From assembly GCF_030272615.1 (NCBI RefSeq), contig NC_081406.1, positions 142,965,041-143,029,040 of the forward strand: a DNA stretch of 64,000 nucleotides, read 5' to 3'. The notes below the pieces were generated by a model that worked only from the letters and a program-made list of their open reading frames with translations, had not been told where the DNA came from and ran no database searches. This DNA comes from Cryptomeria japonica (taxonomy: Eukaryota > Streptophyta > Pinopsida > Cupressales > Cupressaceae). Position 1 is the first letter of the stretch; each line of letters begins with the position of its first letter. Position numbers and translations under genes: made by a program. This document shows, in pieces, positions 1-12,959 of the stretch.

Positions 1-116
1 AAAAGGTGTAGTTTGTAACATCAAACTTAGGTATATTGCAGGATTCATCTTGTTTCATCCCAAACCTTCCTCAAGTGGTTAAGCTTCTTCTAGAGGAACT
101 CAACTCCGATACCCAT

Positions 117-1047
117 TGTTAAACCCATCCCAAGACTAAGTAGGAGGGGTGGGGGGGTGAATGAGTCTTGTTCAATCACCTATACTTTATACCTCAAATC
201 AACATCAACTTATCCTTAATCTTATCAATAACAATGAAATGTATAAAAATGAACACCAATCATAATAGAACACTAGATTTACATGGAAAATACAAAGAGG
301 ATAAACCACATTGAGAGTTAACTCACAATATATGAACCTGATTATAGTAATTTTTTTTTTACTTATTTCCAAGGAAGCTCACTACTTTTGAAAGGACTTG
401 AAGGTTGAGGTGCACTACCCCAAGGAAAGATACAAGGTACTTGTAGGATGAGACTCAATGCCTCATGACAAGATACAAAGAAATTTTTGGGAAGACTCAC
501 TATCTCTAAGCAAGGTACATGAATATATGAATCAAGATGAAATAAGCCTTTACAATCAATGACCCCACCAATGTCTAAGTATGCAGTTGTCCTTGAATCT
601 TTGTCTCAAGTGACCAACTTCAAATCAATCACCACACATTGGCTAAGTTTTGCATCACATACATTGCAATTAATATGATCATGTAAGTGCATACACATAT
701 GTTGATCCACACAATCATGCCACTCATTTAGAGTAATTTGATCTTATACATATATCATCCTTTTCATCATAAAAATCAATTAGGTCGACCAAAACAAGGT
801 CTATTTTAGAGTTTAGCTCCAAATTATATAATAACATAGTTTGAACCTCAAACAATTATTAGTTATTAATATAATTATAAAAATTAAAGTTAAGAAAATA
901 TGATATTGACAGTATCGTCAAAAAAGAAGTATTTGGGCACTTACATGATGAATTGAACTAAAATTCTCATAAAGAAGAAAAGAAAAATAAAAGAAAAAGT
1001 AGTTGACACAACTTACTAGTTTGTAGAGATTCGGGTCATGTAGCTAG
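117..1047 (-). mobile_element. 5' LTR part of a minus-strand copia element, internal region off the left edge
   Basis: On the + strand the LTR edge is TGTTAAACCC at 117. Immediately to its left, 104-115 is ctccgataccca, the reverse complement of a TGGGTATCGGAG primer-binding site (a tRNA-iMet type PBS with two changes). About 20 bases inside the LTR lies the G-tract hairpin shared by the copia LTRs of this window. PBS to the left and LTR to the right give a minus-strand element whose coding part would lie left of base 1. The other LTR end is not recognised: it may lie within this stretch or beyond element A, which inserted at 1048. No gene is visible in 1-1047. Confidence 0.6.
131..170 (-). 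other. LTR-end hairpin (7-bp stem, G/C-tract loop)
   Basis: caagact at 131-137 pairs perfectly with agtcttg at 164-170; the loop contains the long G tract (C tract in the element sense). It is a member of the covarying hairpin set described in the findings. Confidence 0.55.
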
Positions 1048-3486
1048 TGTTGGCATTGAATTTTCATTGATGACAACCGGTATAGGATGGCTACTAGTAT
1101 AAGAGATGTATGTGCAACACTATTATTGATGTATACTACATGTGATGTCTTTGATGTCACCTAGTATTGCAGGTCACCAGTAACGGAGAGAATGTCATTC
1201 AACACAATGGCCATTAGAGTCACCAGTACACAAGTTAGTGTTTGACTTGTGTTGGAGATATGGAAAGGACACTGGTATGATATAACAACTGGTAAATGAT
1301 GACATCTGCAAGAGAGAATGATGCTGGTCATTTGATTATGATGAAGAGGGGGAATGTTATCTAAATTACATCAACACCGAGAGAGAATTATGTGCAGGCC
1401 ACCAGTATGTTGTGTGGATGAACAACATGACTCCCATTGTATGAAGAGAAGACTGATAGTAAGAGTGCCCAAACTGGATTGCATGTACCTATTTGAAGAT
1501 ATGCTTCTCAAACAGGGAAGCCACATTGATACAATATCGGATGTAGATGACAAGGATCCACTCCCACCAGTAAGTGGAGCTTATCTCCTATTATGCAAAG
1601 TGTGCATCATAGTTTTGTGAGATAAGACAGAAGAGTTAAAGGCAGGTTCTTGAAAGCTCACACCGGATCTACCGATGAATCACAAAGATGCCTCAAGTGC
1701 ATGAAATCAAAGATATGCACTAGACGGACAAAGAAGACATAATGAGGTACCAAAACTATTGAAGTGTGATGGGTTTGTCACCTTGACAAATTGGTTGAGA
1801 TATGGTCTGGGCTGATGATGAAGAAGACAAGGCTACATTAGCTGCAAATAGAGAATGTAACCAATATGTAGATGCCTTAGAAGGAAACAGTTGAAGGTTG
1901 ATGACATGGTGTCATCAAGGGTGCCTATTGCTAAGTATGAGAATCAGTGAGAGAGCAAAGAGGCTAAGTGATGTTCTCTTTTTGGATGAAGATGAGCATG
2001 TGGTGGATTAATATGTTTGGCAACTGATAAAGGTGCTCCACCAGAAGAGATGCCAAGTGCAAGGTGATGGCAAACTAGTTAGGGTATAACCGACAGGGTT
2101 AGCGAGTTGGTAGATGAACCCGATAATGGAGTTGGTCAGTGATCCTACCCAAACCGATACAAATGACCTAGTAAAGATGGATGCCAACAAAGGAGACACG
2201 TGGAGGTGAAGTGGCATGCATGTACATGTAGACATGTTGAGTCGGTAAAGTATTAGATGATGAGGCAGATGGTGTCAGGTCGATATTTATGTCGACTGCG
2301 TGATTCATGGGACGTGCAATAGAGGTTTGTAGCTCAAGGTCAAACGGACAATAGAGATCCTGGTGTGACTATTTGATCAAATTGCGATAGGTAAAGGAAA
2401 CTGTGAGACCATTCTTGGTGATCGACCTAGAGATCCGCCAACAGGTTATATGTAGGTTGGTAAATGAGGAACACATGTTCTAGAAGGAACATCAATGGCA
2501 GGATTGATTCATGAGTTGCAGTTCATCAACCAAGGGGACCAAATATCAAGAGATATGATCAAATTTTGCTTAGATCAAGGTCAAAGAAGAAACCCTAACC
2601 GCCCAAAATTTGAATTGGCTTTTGGCTGGAAAACTAGTTTATAAATATGCAAGCCAAAATCGATGAAGCTTGTCACTAGATGAGAGGGCATTGTTACTAA
2701 AGAAGTGAAATTAGTCAAGTGACCACAAAGAAGAAGAATAAGAGACTGAGTGTGAGGAAGAATAGGGTTGAAGTGTTCAATCAACAACAAAGAGAGAATC
2801 GACAGTCAACCATTGAGTTTGACAGAGGAGAAAACCGATAGTGATAGAATTAGCAAAGAAAGTAGAAGACTGCAAAGAAGGAAAACAAAGAATCGATAGA
2901 GGATAGTACCGATAAAGAGGAGTAGTGTAGCAGTGAGAATTGACAGAGAGAAGAACTAACAGATCAACAAAGAGTAAGATTGCAATAGGAGATAAGATTG
3001 CAGCCATGAGAGGGTGAGAAAAGAATAAAAAAAGTATTGGAGAGAGGAGAACCCATAGAGAGATTCGTAGAAGAGTTACAAAATTTATTTGTAACAAGAC
3101 TATTACTTTTGTAATTGAATATGTTCATTAAAGATCACCACGTTGGAGCTTGGTGTAGGGGTTGTAGCTCCTTGGGTTGGTTCCCTAAATTAGGGGTTGG
3201 TGCCCTAAAAATTGTAATCAAAGTTTCATTGTGAGGCTGGATTGGAGCAATTGACTCCAGCAACATTTCTCACTGAGGTTTTTCCCATCTTGGGTTTTCC
3301 TCATATATGTTGGTGTTATGTGATGTCCCTTTCATGTGTGATTGCATTTGTGTTAGTCTCCCCTCTAACTAGTAAGTTGTCTTTTTATTAGAACTGATAG
3401 CCGACATACACACATAGGATAGTCAAAGGGAAAAAGTAGGGAAACCACTAATTCACCCCCCTCTCAGTGGCACATTGTGTCTAATA
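1048..3486 (+). repeat. 5' LTR of element A
   Basis: This direct repeat of 6851-9367 starts TGTTGGCATT and ends ctaata (CA mutated to TA), just before the PBS. At about 2.4 kb it is long for a copia LTR. ACCGGT-like words and their CpG-decayed forms (ACCAGT, ACTGGT) recur along it. Near its 3' end, ccact (3445-3449) pairs with agtgg (3466-3470) around a C-tract loop. Short open frames inside it do not look like genes. Confidence 0.85.
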
Positions 3487-3488
3487 AT

Positions 3489-3500
3489 TGGTATCAAAGC
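3489..3500 (+). other. Primer-binding site of element A
   Basis: tggtatcaaagc lies two bases after the LTR end and matches the copia PBS TGGTATCAGAGC, complementary to the 3' end of initiator tRNA-Met, with one change. Confidence 0.8.
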
Positions 3501-3559
3501 CTAGGGTCTCGGATAGACAAGCTTTCTCCAGCTTGGGTAGATTTTGGCTTAAGGATACA

Positions 3560-5535
3560 ATGGTCTATTTAGTGTTAATCCCAACTCTAGTATTTGATGG
3601 TTCAAACTATTCTATTTGGAGTTGTAGAATGGAAGTCTACCTATCCTACTTATGGTTTGATGTGTGGATGTCTATTGTAAATGACTGCCCTATTAAAGTC
3701 AGTTCTCCCACCGATTCTTATGTAGAAAGAAGAAACCAGTGCAATGAAGAAGCCATGAAGTCTATATTCAGTGGTCTCTCTAGTGATGTTTCTTCCTAGG
3801 TGGACAAGTGTAGATTAGCAAAGAGCTTATGGGATAGATTAAAGAAGCTCTATGGAAATGAGCCTACTACTGTAAAACCAGTTTGTGAAGACAAGATGAG
3901 AAATACAACTCATGTATATGTAGATGATGAAGGCAGATTTGTTAGCAACCAGAACAATGATGAATAGGGAACCCATCTCTTCATGGATCAAGAATCAGAA
4001 TATGAGAGGCACACATATGAGAATGATCATGCAGATCACTCCTATCGGCAAGATGTGTTTGGCAGTGATAGTGAAGGTGAAGAAGAAGAGGAAGAAAAAG
4101 TTGATCTTGAAGGAGAACTTGTAAATGCACTTGAAGAACTCAATAGAGTAAGCAATGTATACAAGTTATTCAAGAATGTTGTTGTTGTGGAGTAGAACCG
4201 GCTTGTCAAATGCCTTGAAGAATCTAAGAGATGCATCTTAGAGTTGAAGAATCAACAAGAAGACAAAAAGGAGTGCAAGTGTAAAGATCTAGCATCTGAG
4301 CTAGAATAAAAGATAAAGAACATCAGAAGCTGCTTGAAGAAATGGAGATTCTCTGAAATGACCTTGAGAAATATCATGATGAGCTCAAGGTGAGAATCCA
4401 GTATGATGACAATAGTGATGCCTTGTACAAAATATTGAAAAATAAAAAGCACGCCACGGAAATTGAAGGACTAGGAAGTGGTGTCGATGAATTCTCCACT
4501 AGCAGGAATGTCCCCCACAATGACATTCTGTTTGTCTCCTCAAATTGAGGGAACAAGGGAAAACCCTTCAAAGTTAGAGATTCTCCCAAGAAGAAGGTTG
4601 ATCTAACCTCAACTGGTGAATAATTGAAGACAAGGATGAATACCTATGCTGTAAGGATGAATAATGCAGACCCCAAAGGAAAAGGGAAGATGGGAGAAGA
4701 CAACTTCACCAGAAGCAAGAACATGAGAAGACAACAAAGAAGACCTTCTACTGGTAGAGGACAAGGAAATGCTATCGCCCATAGGACGGAGCATGTGTGG
4801 GAAAAGAAGAGATCAACTAGAAGAGCTGCAAAGCATGGTCAATCTAGGATCCATCCCCGGAGAAGGAGATACTAGACTGGTAAGATATCCCCATGCATTG
4901 CAAAATATGTTTGTAAGTTATATACCTTACTTCTTCGGTTACTACTTTGCATGTAATATTTTTGTCCATAGGGAAAAAGAATGTAAAAAGAGATCTAGAA
5001 GGAACAGTCTAGGATCTCATAGAAATCATACATATGAGCAAAATGTATCAAGGAGTAGAAGCATGCATATCCCCTCTCCCGGTTATGTAAATAGTGTTTT
5101 TTATAACTATAATAGATCTAACCATAGAAGTTATGAAAGCAAGGAGAATAACTCACAACTCTATAGAAACCAGTGGAACAATCATGCTCAATATAGTGGC
5201 AGTTATAGAAGATATGAGCAGCAAAGGCCTACATGGAACCGAAGGAGAAATGTCCCTATAGGATTAAGAGGTCCACCACTTTCGGTTGCCGGTCACAACA
5301 ACATGACCAAAATAAGATGGTCTAACTGGTATGTTAGAAGGTTCCCCAATCATGAGGCTCAGATGGATGTTGGGTGCTACTATAGCACTACTTCTGGTTA
5401 TGTGGAAGAATCTGAAAATGCAAGGACCCATCAGCAGACGAAGGTAAGACCTACTCCCAAGACTAAAAATGAGAAGAAGAATGTGACCAAATAGGTATGG
5501 AGGGAGAAGCAAGAAGATGCAACTATGGACCGACA
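3560..5535 (+). pseudogene. gag: Decayed Sirevirus-type gag of element A
   Basis: Gag forms the particle that packages element RNA. Near 3576 the frame reads VFDGSNYSIWSCRMEVYL, the typical copia gag head (DUF4219-like), followed by AKSLWDRLKKLYG of the UBN2 region at about 3818. The rest of UBN2 seems deleted. Next comes an acidic stretch at 4060-4110 and a coiled-coil-like segment (ELVNALEELNRV) to about 4310. The part at 4625-4790 is rich in Lys/Arg. At about 4950 a zinc knuckle has lost its first Cys (ACNIFVHREKEC); a second relic, CYYSTTSGY, sits near 5378. In-frame stops at 3797, 3965, 4193 and 4307 and at least two frame changes (about 4310 and 4770) make it non-functional. No protease follows. 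Confidence 0.75.
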
Positions 5536-6850
5536 CTGTGCATTCAATGCACAGGTGATATCTCCTATGGATTAAAGGAGATGCAGGACCTTAGGGGGAC
5601 TAGTACACTAACCTTACCATTCACCCCCTCAGTGAAGAAGTATACTTGGAAGAACAAGCTACTATCGGCATGAAAGAAGGAAATGAGAAGATAAGTGTGT
5701 GTAGTGGCTACCTTGGTTACACACCTGCAGATGAAAAATGGCTCACTACTACATGTGTCAATGGATGAGAAACTAACAATTGGTATCAAATGCAATGTGA
5801 CACAAAATGTCAGGAGGAGTTACAGGAAGGTGCTCTGGTAGTGATGATGGAGCGGTATAAGAAACTAGTATGCGCAGGATGTTACTGACATGAATGCTAA
5901 TAGGTACTTGCAAGTTATGTAAGACCATGAGGTTTGAGATCATTTAATTAGCCCTGATAGCATGAAATGAGGAGTTTATGTCTCAGGTGGTGCTGATGAA
6001 GACCTAAATGACATATGTTGGCCTGATTGTTAATCATGAAGGATTGCATGTGTTGGGTAACCGGTTTGATTTATGGCATGGTGATGATATTATATGGCAT
6101 TGTGTGCATCTAGGATCATGTCATAGGTTGTGGTAGATATAATAGAGCTGATAGATCATCAAAATGATCACTTATGCACAACTCAACTGGTATAAGGTGA
6201 AGATTGGAGCTCTTGTTTCAGACCTGACCAAAAATGTGGACTTGAGATGTATGAATTAGGGGGAGTTCAAGTGCTCATGATGCAAATCCTACATTCTTGA
6301 ACTTATGGGGGTATTGGCTTCTTGAAACTATAAATAATGGAAATTGTTGTAGGAATACCCAAGAGAATTTCATGATTAAGGGTATCTTGGTATCAGACCA
6401 ATTGGTAGCACTCATAGTACAATGACATTTGATTCTCAAGATCAATTGGTATCAAATGGGAGATGATGTAGTCTCACTAACATGTATGATGTACTCACTA
6501 ACACATGTGATTTCAATTGGTTTCACTCTAGCATATGCATTATGGCTCTGGTTTGCATATACACTTGGTTGCTGAAAAATTGGTGTTAGTTGATGGTTGA
6601 GCCCTCCATCTCAAATGATGTGATTTGAGAGGATGAAAAGTATGAAGGTTATAGGAGTAGATGCATCTAGTAGAGAAAAAGGAGAGAAACCCTAATAGTG
6701 CCTTTTGCAATTGTTGTCAAAGGGGGAGAGAGATTCTATAGTATACTGGATACTACATGTGTGAGAATCCATGGATCACACAAAGGGGGAAATAGAATAA
6801 ATAGTATGTCAGATACTACATGTGTTGACATCAATGCCAAAGGGGGAGAT
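5536..6850 (+). other. Non-coding 3' internal region of element A with three polypurine tracts
   Basis: No pol domain could be read in any frame. Three purine tracts occur near the end: 6719-6730, 6782-6792, and 6839-6849 (aaagggggaga), the last abutting the 3' LTR and most likely the functional one. Two PBS-like words (ttggtatcaaatg near 5779 and 6445) are not next to LTR ends and are probably chance or old debris. Confidence 0.6.
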
Positions 6851-9367
6851 TGTTGGCATTGAGTTGTTGTTGATGTCAACCGGTATAGGATGACTATTAG
6901 TATAAGAGATGTATATGCAACACTATCATCGATCCATACTGGATGTGATGTCTTTGATGTCACCTAGTATTGCAGGTCACCGGTAAGGGAGAGAATGTCA
7001 TTCAACAAAATGGCCATTGGAGTCACCAATACACTAGTTAGTGTTTGACTTGTGTTGGAGATATGGAAAGGAGACTAATATGATATGACAATCAGTAAAT
7101 GATGACATCTGCAAGAGAGCATGATGTTGGTCAATTGATTGTGTTGGAGAGGGGGAATTTTATCTAAATCACATCAACATTGGAAGAGAAGTATGTGCAG
7201 GCCACCGGTATGCTGTGTGGATGAAGATTAACATGACTACCACTAGATGAAGAGAAAACTGATAGTAAGAGTGCCTAAACTAGATGACATGTGCATGTTT
7301 GAAGATATGCTTCTCAAACAGGGAAGCCATATTGATGTAATGTCAGATGTAGATGATAATGATCTAGTCCCACCAGTAAGTGGAACTTATCTCATATTAT
7401 GAAAAGTGTGCGTCCTAGTTTTGTGAGATAAGATAGAAGAGTTAAGGACATGTGCTCGAAGTCTCACACGAGATCTACCGATGAATCATGAAGATTCCTC
7501 TAGTGCATGAAATCAAAGACATGCACTGGATCGACAGAGAAGGCATAATGAGGTACCTAAACTGTTGAAGTGTGATGGGTTTGTCACCTTGACAAACCGG
7601 CTAAGATATGGTCTGGGCTAATGATGAAGAAGACAAGGCTACAACAACTGCAGATAGAGAATACAACTGGTATGTAGATGCCTTAGAAGGAAATAGTTGA
7701 AGGTTGATGGCCTGGTGTAATCAAGGGTGCCTATCGGTAAGTATGAGAACCAGTGAGAGAGAAAAGAGGCTAAGTGATGGGCTCCTTTTTGATGAAGATG
7801 ACCATGTGGTGGATTGATATGTTTGGCAACCGACAAAGGTGCTCCACCAAAAGAGATGCCAAGTACAAGGTGATCGCTGATCGGTTAGGGTATAACCTGT
7901 AGGGTTAGCGAGGTGATAGATGAACATGATAATGGAGTTGGTCGGTGATCCTATCCAGACTAACATAGAAGACCTAACAAAGATGGATTCTGACAAAGGG
8001 GCCACGTGGAGGTGAAGTGGCATGCATGCACTAGTAGACATGTTGAGTCAATAAAGTATCAGGTGGCGAGGAAGATGGTGACACATCAACATTTATGTCG
8101 ACTACGTGATTCATTGGACGTGAAGCAAAGGTTTGTGACTCGAGGTCAGATGGACAACAAAGATCCTGGTTAGACTATTTGACCAAATTAAGGTAGTTAA
8201 AGAAAACCGTGAGACTATTCTTGGTGATCAACCAAGAGATTCATCGATAGGTTATATGCAGGTTGCTAAATGAGGAAGACGTGTTTTGAAAGGCATGCTA
8301 ATGATGGGATTGATTGACAAATTATAGTTCATCAACCAAGGGGATTAGATCTTGAGAGATCTGATTGGATTTTACTCGGCTCGAGCTCGAAGAAGAAACC
8401 CTAACCGCCCAAATTTTGAATTGACTTTTGACAAGAAAACCAGTTTATAAATATGTAAGCCAAAATTAATGAGTCTTGTTGCTAGATGAGAGGGTATTGC
8501 TGCTGAAGAAGTGAAATCAATCAAGTGCTCACCAAGAAGAAGAAGAAGAGACTAATTGTGAGGAAGAATAGGGTTGAAGTGTTCAACTGACAACAAAGAG
8601 AGAATCGACAATCAGCCATTGAGTCTGACAAAGGAGAAAACTTACAGTGATAGAACCGACAAAGAAGAATAACATAAGACTACAGAGAAGGAAAACAAAG
8701 AACTGACAGAGGGTAGTACTGGTAGAGAGGAGTAGTGTAGTAGTGAAAACCGACAGAGAGAAGAATTGACAGAGAGTGAACTGACAAATAGAGAATCGAC
8801 AAAGAAGAAGAGACTGAACTAGTGAAGGTGCAATAGAGAGCAAGGTTGCATCAGGTGATAAGATTGTAGCCATGAGAGGGTGAGCAGAGAATCGACATAG
8901 TATTTTAGAGAGGAGAACCGATAGACAGATTTGTAGAAGAGTTACAAAATTCATTAGTAACAAAACTATTACTATTGTAATTGAATATGTTCATTGAAGA
9001 ACACTGAGTTAGAGCTCGATGCAGGGGTTGTAGCTCCTTGGGTTGGTGCCCTAAATCAAGGGTGGGCGCTCCTTGGGTTGGTTCCCTAAACATTGTAATA
9101 AGAGTTTCATTGTGAGGCTGGATTGAAGTAGTAGACTCCAACAACATTTCTAACCAAGGTTTTTCCCATCTTGGGTTTTCCTCGTATATGCTAGTGTTAT
9201 GTGATGTCCCTTTCATGTATGATTTGTTTTGTGTTAGTATCCCCTCTAATCGGTAAGTTATCTTTCTCTTAGATTTGATAACCAGTATACATACATAGGA
9301 TAGTTAAAGGGAAATTTTTTGGAAACCAATGATTCACCCCCCTCTTAGTGGCACATTGTGTCTAACA
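6851..9367 (+). repeat. 3' LTR of element A
   Basis: The direct repeat partner of 1048-3486 starts TGTTGGCATT right after the polypurine tract and ends ctaaca before the gctag duplication. The terminal hairpin here (left arm from 9326, right arm to 9351) has one mismatch and one G-U pair. No coding content. Confidence 0.85.
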
Positions 9368-9639
9368 GCTAGTAGTTGGACAATCAAAGTAGGTGAATTA
9401 CTCAAAGGAAATAAAAGAAGATAAGAGAAATAAAAGATAAGATGGTAGACAACAATGATGCTTGTTTGACTTGATAAGAACATTTGTCTTGGTGTGCAAG
9501 ATTCTATCACTATTGTGACAAGAGATATCTTAGATGTAAATGGATTACTTTGGACCTCTAAATAAATGAATATATTAGAGATAGTGTGAGATTAACATTG
9601 TGTGATGGTAATATACATCTATGATTAATTTATAGCTTA

Positions 9640-9775
9640 TTCATTAATTTTAAAAGTTTAATCTATAAAATCAAAAAACATAGCTACGAATAGAACTCTC
9701 CACACCTTAAATATAGACCACATAAAAGGTTCAATTATTAGATACATCTATCTATATGTAACTTATTATAAAGAG
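9640..9775 (+). repeat. Direct repeat copy 1 (about 136 bp)
   Basis: It shares the ordered words ttttaaaagtttaatc, caccttaaatata, aattatta and tatatgtaa with 10112-10247, spaced about 472 bases apart. The copies are clearly diverged. Confidence 0.55.
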
Positions 9776-10111
9776 GACAATAAACAAGTTAAGGAAATGA
9801 ATCGAGTGGTAGTGCTAAGGTTTTGGCTTTCTTTGGTGATTGTGTTGAAGAAGGAGATGATGACACAGATGACAAGGATGAAGATATTGCTTTTATTTGT
9901 TGGTTTTGTGATGGGTTCTCATTGGAGGGAGAGAATTGGTCAATATTTGGGCTATGTAGGGGATTTTTCACCCTTGCATTTCATTTTCCCTCCTCACCCG
10001 AATTTCTTTCTAGCTTCCATTGTGTACATTGGAATAGTATTTTTCCTCTACTTATTCCCTAGTTGAGTTAACTTATTTGTCAATTTATACTAATAGGAAA
10101 TTTCATTCTAA

Positions 10112-10247
10112 TTCATTCATTTTAAAAGTTTAATCAATAAAACTAAAAATGAAAACTATTAATAAACATAACTTCACCTTAAATATATGCCATATAGTAG
10201 GTCAAATTATTATATGCCTTTTCCTATATGTAAGAATCCTTATAAAG
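10112..10247 (+). repeat. Direct repeat copy 2 (about 136 bp)
   Basis: Partner of 9640-9775. No TG...CA ends or polypurine tract identify the pair as LTRs; a local duplication is the simplest reading. Confidence 0.55.
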
Positions 10248-10782
10248 GGAGGGAGAGAATAATGATACATATTATGATCAATAACACCATAGCAACCATA
10301 ACTTTAAGAAAAACTTATACAGAAAGGAATGAGGTGTTTCCATAGACATACTTTTTAGGCACTCCATGAGGTTAGTCATGACATCTATTAAATAACTAAA
10401 TAAAGAAGGTATGTTGATAATGTTTACATCACCATACCATGCAAGATGACATCAATATATTACTCCATAATGCTCAATCTTTGGGTATTAATTATAGCCA
10501 TTCATTTTTGAGTCTTAGAGCAATTTATAATTGTACTTATATTTGTATTCCCAATTGTTTTGATTATGTAAAAACAGGTTTTCGAAAGGAACCCATACCT
10601 TTTACATATCAGGAGAGCAAAAGAACTAGAAAGAACTATGCATGATCACTTCAAAAACAAAAACTGATCCCATCTGAACAAAAGGGATCTCAACACACAT
10701 AACCTAAAGAACCAAAAAAAGACAGCGGAAGGAAACCAAAAAGACAACACAAAGACTGAGACCAAGACCGAGACTGAGACAG

Positions 10783-11295
10783 CTAGATATTTTTCATGAT
10801 TTCTTCAGCATGGACCACCATTTGCTTCATGTTATCCACAAAGGTCTTTAAATCATCCATCTTATGACCTTTGATGTCGCCCTTATTCTTGGTATTGGTC
10901 CTAGTCCTCTTCTCGTGACCTTTTTTGTCCAGTTGATCCTTGTCACCTTCTTTCTCTTTGATGTTATCAAATTTGTTAATCAAAATGTTCATGTTGTCCA
11001 CCAAGGCTTTGAGAATCTGAAAGTTCTATTCAGCTATCTTCTTTATAGTGAGTTCCATCCTGTTAATTCTGTTGCCCAGATTGTTCATAGCAATTTCCAT
11101 CCCTTTCACCTCCTTATTTTCTTCCATCTCCTTAACCTTATTTTTAGATGCAATAATTTTACTCACCATGCTTTCAATGACTTCGGCATTATTAATTGCC
11201 ACCGCCAACTCTTTGACATTATTTGTATTCCCAATTGTTAGAGAAACACAACTGTACACATTATTTATGTAGTTTGGATTATTTTGGATTTTCAA
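10783..11295 (-). pseudogene. Broken lysine-rich, coiled-coil-like reading frame of unknown origin
   Basis: Two open stretches lie in the same minus-strand frame and are separated only by a TAG at about 11026, giving about 170 codons. The product is helical and charged, with heptad-like runs (MEIAMNNLGNRINRMELTIKK; ALVDNMNILINKFDNIKEKE) and a Lys-rich middle. It has no zinc knuckle, membrane segment or catalytic motif. An N-terminal start at 11295 is only the first ATG of the open stretch. I do not recognise the family. It may be a fragment of a retroelement gag or of a captured host gene. Confidence 0.3.
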
Positions 11296-12959
11296 CTCTA
11301 CAATTAAAAATTTAATTTAAAAATATTATTATATTCCTAATAAAATTTTGGTTTAGAAAAAATAAATCAGATATTAAATAGTAAAAATAAACATAATAAT
11401 TTTACCCCTCTTTAATTAAGGCATACATAATAATATTCCTTCAAAAGAATAAAATATGAAATAATAAAACAAACATAATAATTTCACTCCTCCATTTTCC
11501 ATATTATTGAACTCTCTTGATGAATGACAAGGCTTTTAAGTATATATTTATTTTCTCTAAAACTTCAATCTCATAGGTCTATGTTTTTCCCTATGCAAAC
11601 CATCAACAAATTACTTCTCTGTATATAGTAGGTCTAAAGAATCTTTCTCTATATACTTACTTGGTACTTGGACTAGTATGTATAATTTTTGGGCATTAAT
11701 GTCATTTTGAGAAGTAGTATAAAGTTTCAAAATAGTCTAAGATCATTGCAATTGTAAATTGGAGAATTGGGGGCTTAGCAAACCCACCTCGTGGAAGGGA
11801 GGATTCACTAAGCTCAATTTTGCTTAATGGAGACTTTACATTCAAAAGAGGGGGGTGAATCTACTAGATCCAATCCTAAATGATATGAGGACTGAATACT
11901 AAGTAGATTGGAATGTAATTGGCCCTCTTTTGTAAGTTGATTAATTTAATTAAGACTAAGTGTTGGAAATGAAGACAAAGTATGAGAAAACAACGAGCTA
12001 TAGATTCGAGATTCAGTCTTGCACCTGGATTTGAGAAGTTTTAAATGTTTTGGAGCTTCTCTATGAAATATACCAAAAGTTGTAGGGACTGTGGGTTCGG
12101 ACTAGGTCGCCCTCCATTCAGTCCAGTGAACTTTCCATGCGTCGAAAAGGGTTTTTGTCTATGCAAATAAAGATCAATTCCAAAAGTACAGTTGCGCACC
12201 TGCTTTCTGCAAACAAAAGGAAAGGGAAATGTGTTGGGGATAGGGGTTTGCCTTGAAGTAAAACCCCAGTTTTGGAATTAACCAAGTGATTAAAATAATG
12301 TAATTGAAATGACTGGAAGTAAAAATCCTCCTCTTTGAGGGGATGTTGAATTGCATGAAAATGAAATGCTTATACCTCCTTGTGAAGTTTTTCTTGCCTC
12401 CACATGGAAAATGACTCCAAAATGACTTCTAACCACTTACAAACATAAAAAATGGTATTAAAGATTATTACACACAAAATGAATCAACTAGACCAAAATA
12501 TGAACATTTAGCAACTTTACCCATGAACACCTTGGTGCCTTGCGCCAAGAATGCCCAAATGATTATTGTTCCAAGTTCACATTCACTTGTGGCACCGAAG
12601 AAGGTATTGCCACACATTGTTTAGCATGATGTCTTTGTTGTGCTCAAATCATTTGCACATTTGAAGGTACCTATTGTAATACTTGATTTTATAATTACAC
12701 ATTATTGTTTGGTCATTGTGTAGCCCTGATAAATGGTCCTATTGAGAAATTTTGGGTTGTTTGTGCATAATCTGTCATGTATGCCAAACTTGATTGTACA
12801 TGAGTATCCTACTATGTCATTGGATGTATGAATATAGTGAATATGTGGCATCGCCATAGTGAAATGTTCTCGCATCTCTGATTTTGAATCAACTTAAGGA
12901 ACCTTAGATGTCTTTTGTTGTGCTACATTTGTCAATGTTTTTGGTATCACCATTTGGTC
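11296..12959. other. No recognised gene
   Basis: AT-rich. A run gaggggggtgaat at about 11850 resembles the core of the copia LTR hairpin, but there is no paired stem and no recognisable LTR end, so it is not annotated as an LTR. Confidence 0.35.

Larger units (their letters stand above)
1048..9367 (+). mobile_element. Element A: Sirevirus-like copia LTR retrotransposon, gag only, very long LTRs
   Basis: The element is bounded by TGTTGGCATT at 1048 and ctaaca ending at 9367. A perfect 5-bp target duplication gctag lies at 1043-1047 and 9368-9372. Order: 5' LTR 1048-3486, PBS 3489-3500, decayed gag about 3560-5535, non-coding 3' part with three polypurine tracts, 3' LTR 6851-9367. The internal region is only about 3.4 kb, and I could read no protease, integrase, RT or RNase H in it, so A would depend on enzymes from another copy. 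The two LTRs differ at many places, largely transitions, so the insertion is old. The gag architecture (UBN2-like head, acidic/coiled middle, two zinc-knuckle relics) and the repeated polypurine tracts fit the Sirevirus branch of copia elements. Confidence 0.85.
9373..10782. other. No recognised gene; contains a diverged direct repeat pair
   Basis: AT-rich sequence. Apart from the two copies at 9640-9775 and 10112-10247, nothing is recognised. The overlapping open frames at 9797-10066 show no family resemblance. Confidence 0.4.

Noticed and set aside
1354-1620. 88-codon + strand frame in the 5' LTR of element A
   Set aside because: The homologous stretch of the 3' LTR (about 7160-7425) does not keep it open, so it is chance.
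5775-6455. PBS-like ttggtatcaaatg near 5779 and 6445
   Set aside because: Neither is next to an LTR end; the true PBS of A is at 3489.
11830-11880. gaggggggtgaat as another copia LTR end
   Set aside because: No paired stem beyond four bases and no TG/CA edge or PBS nearby.
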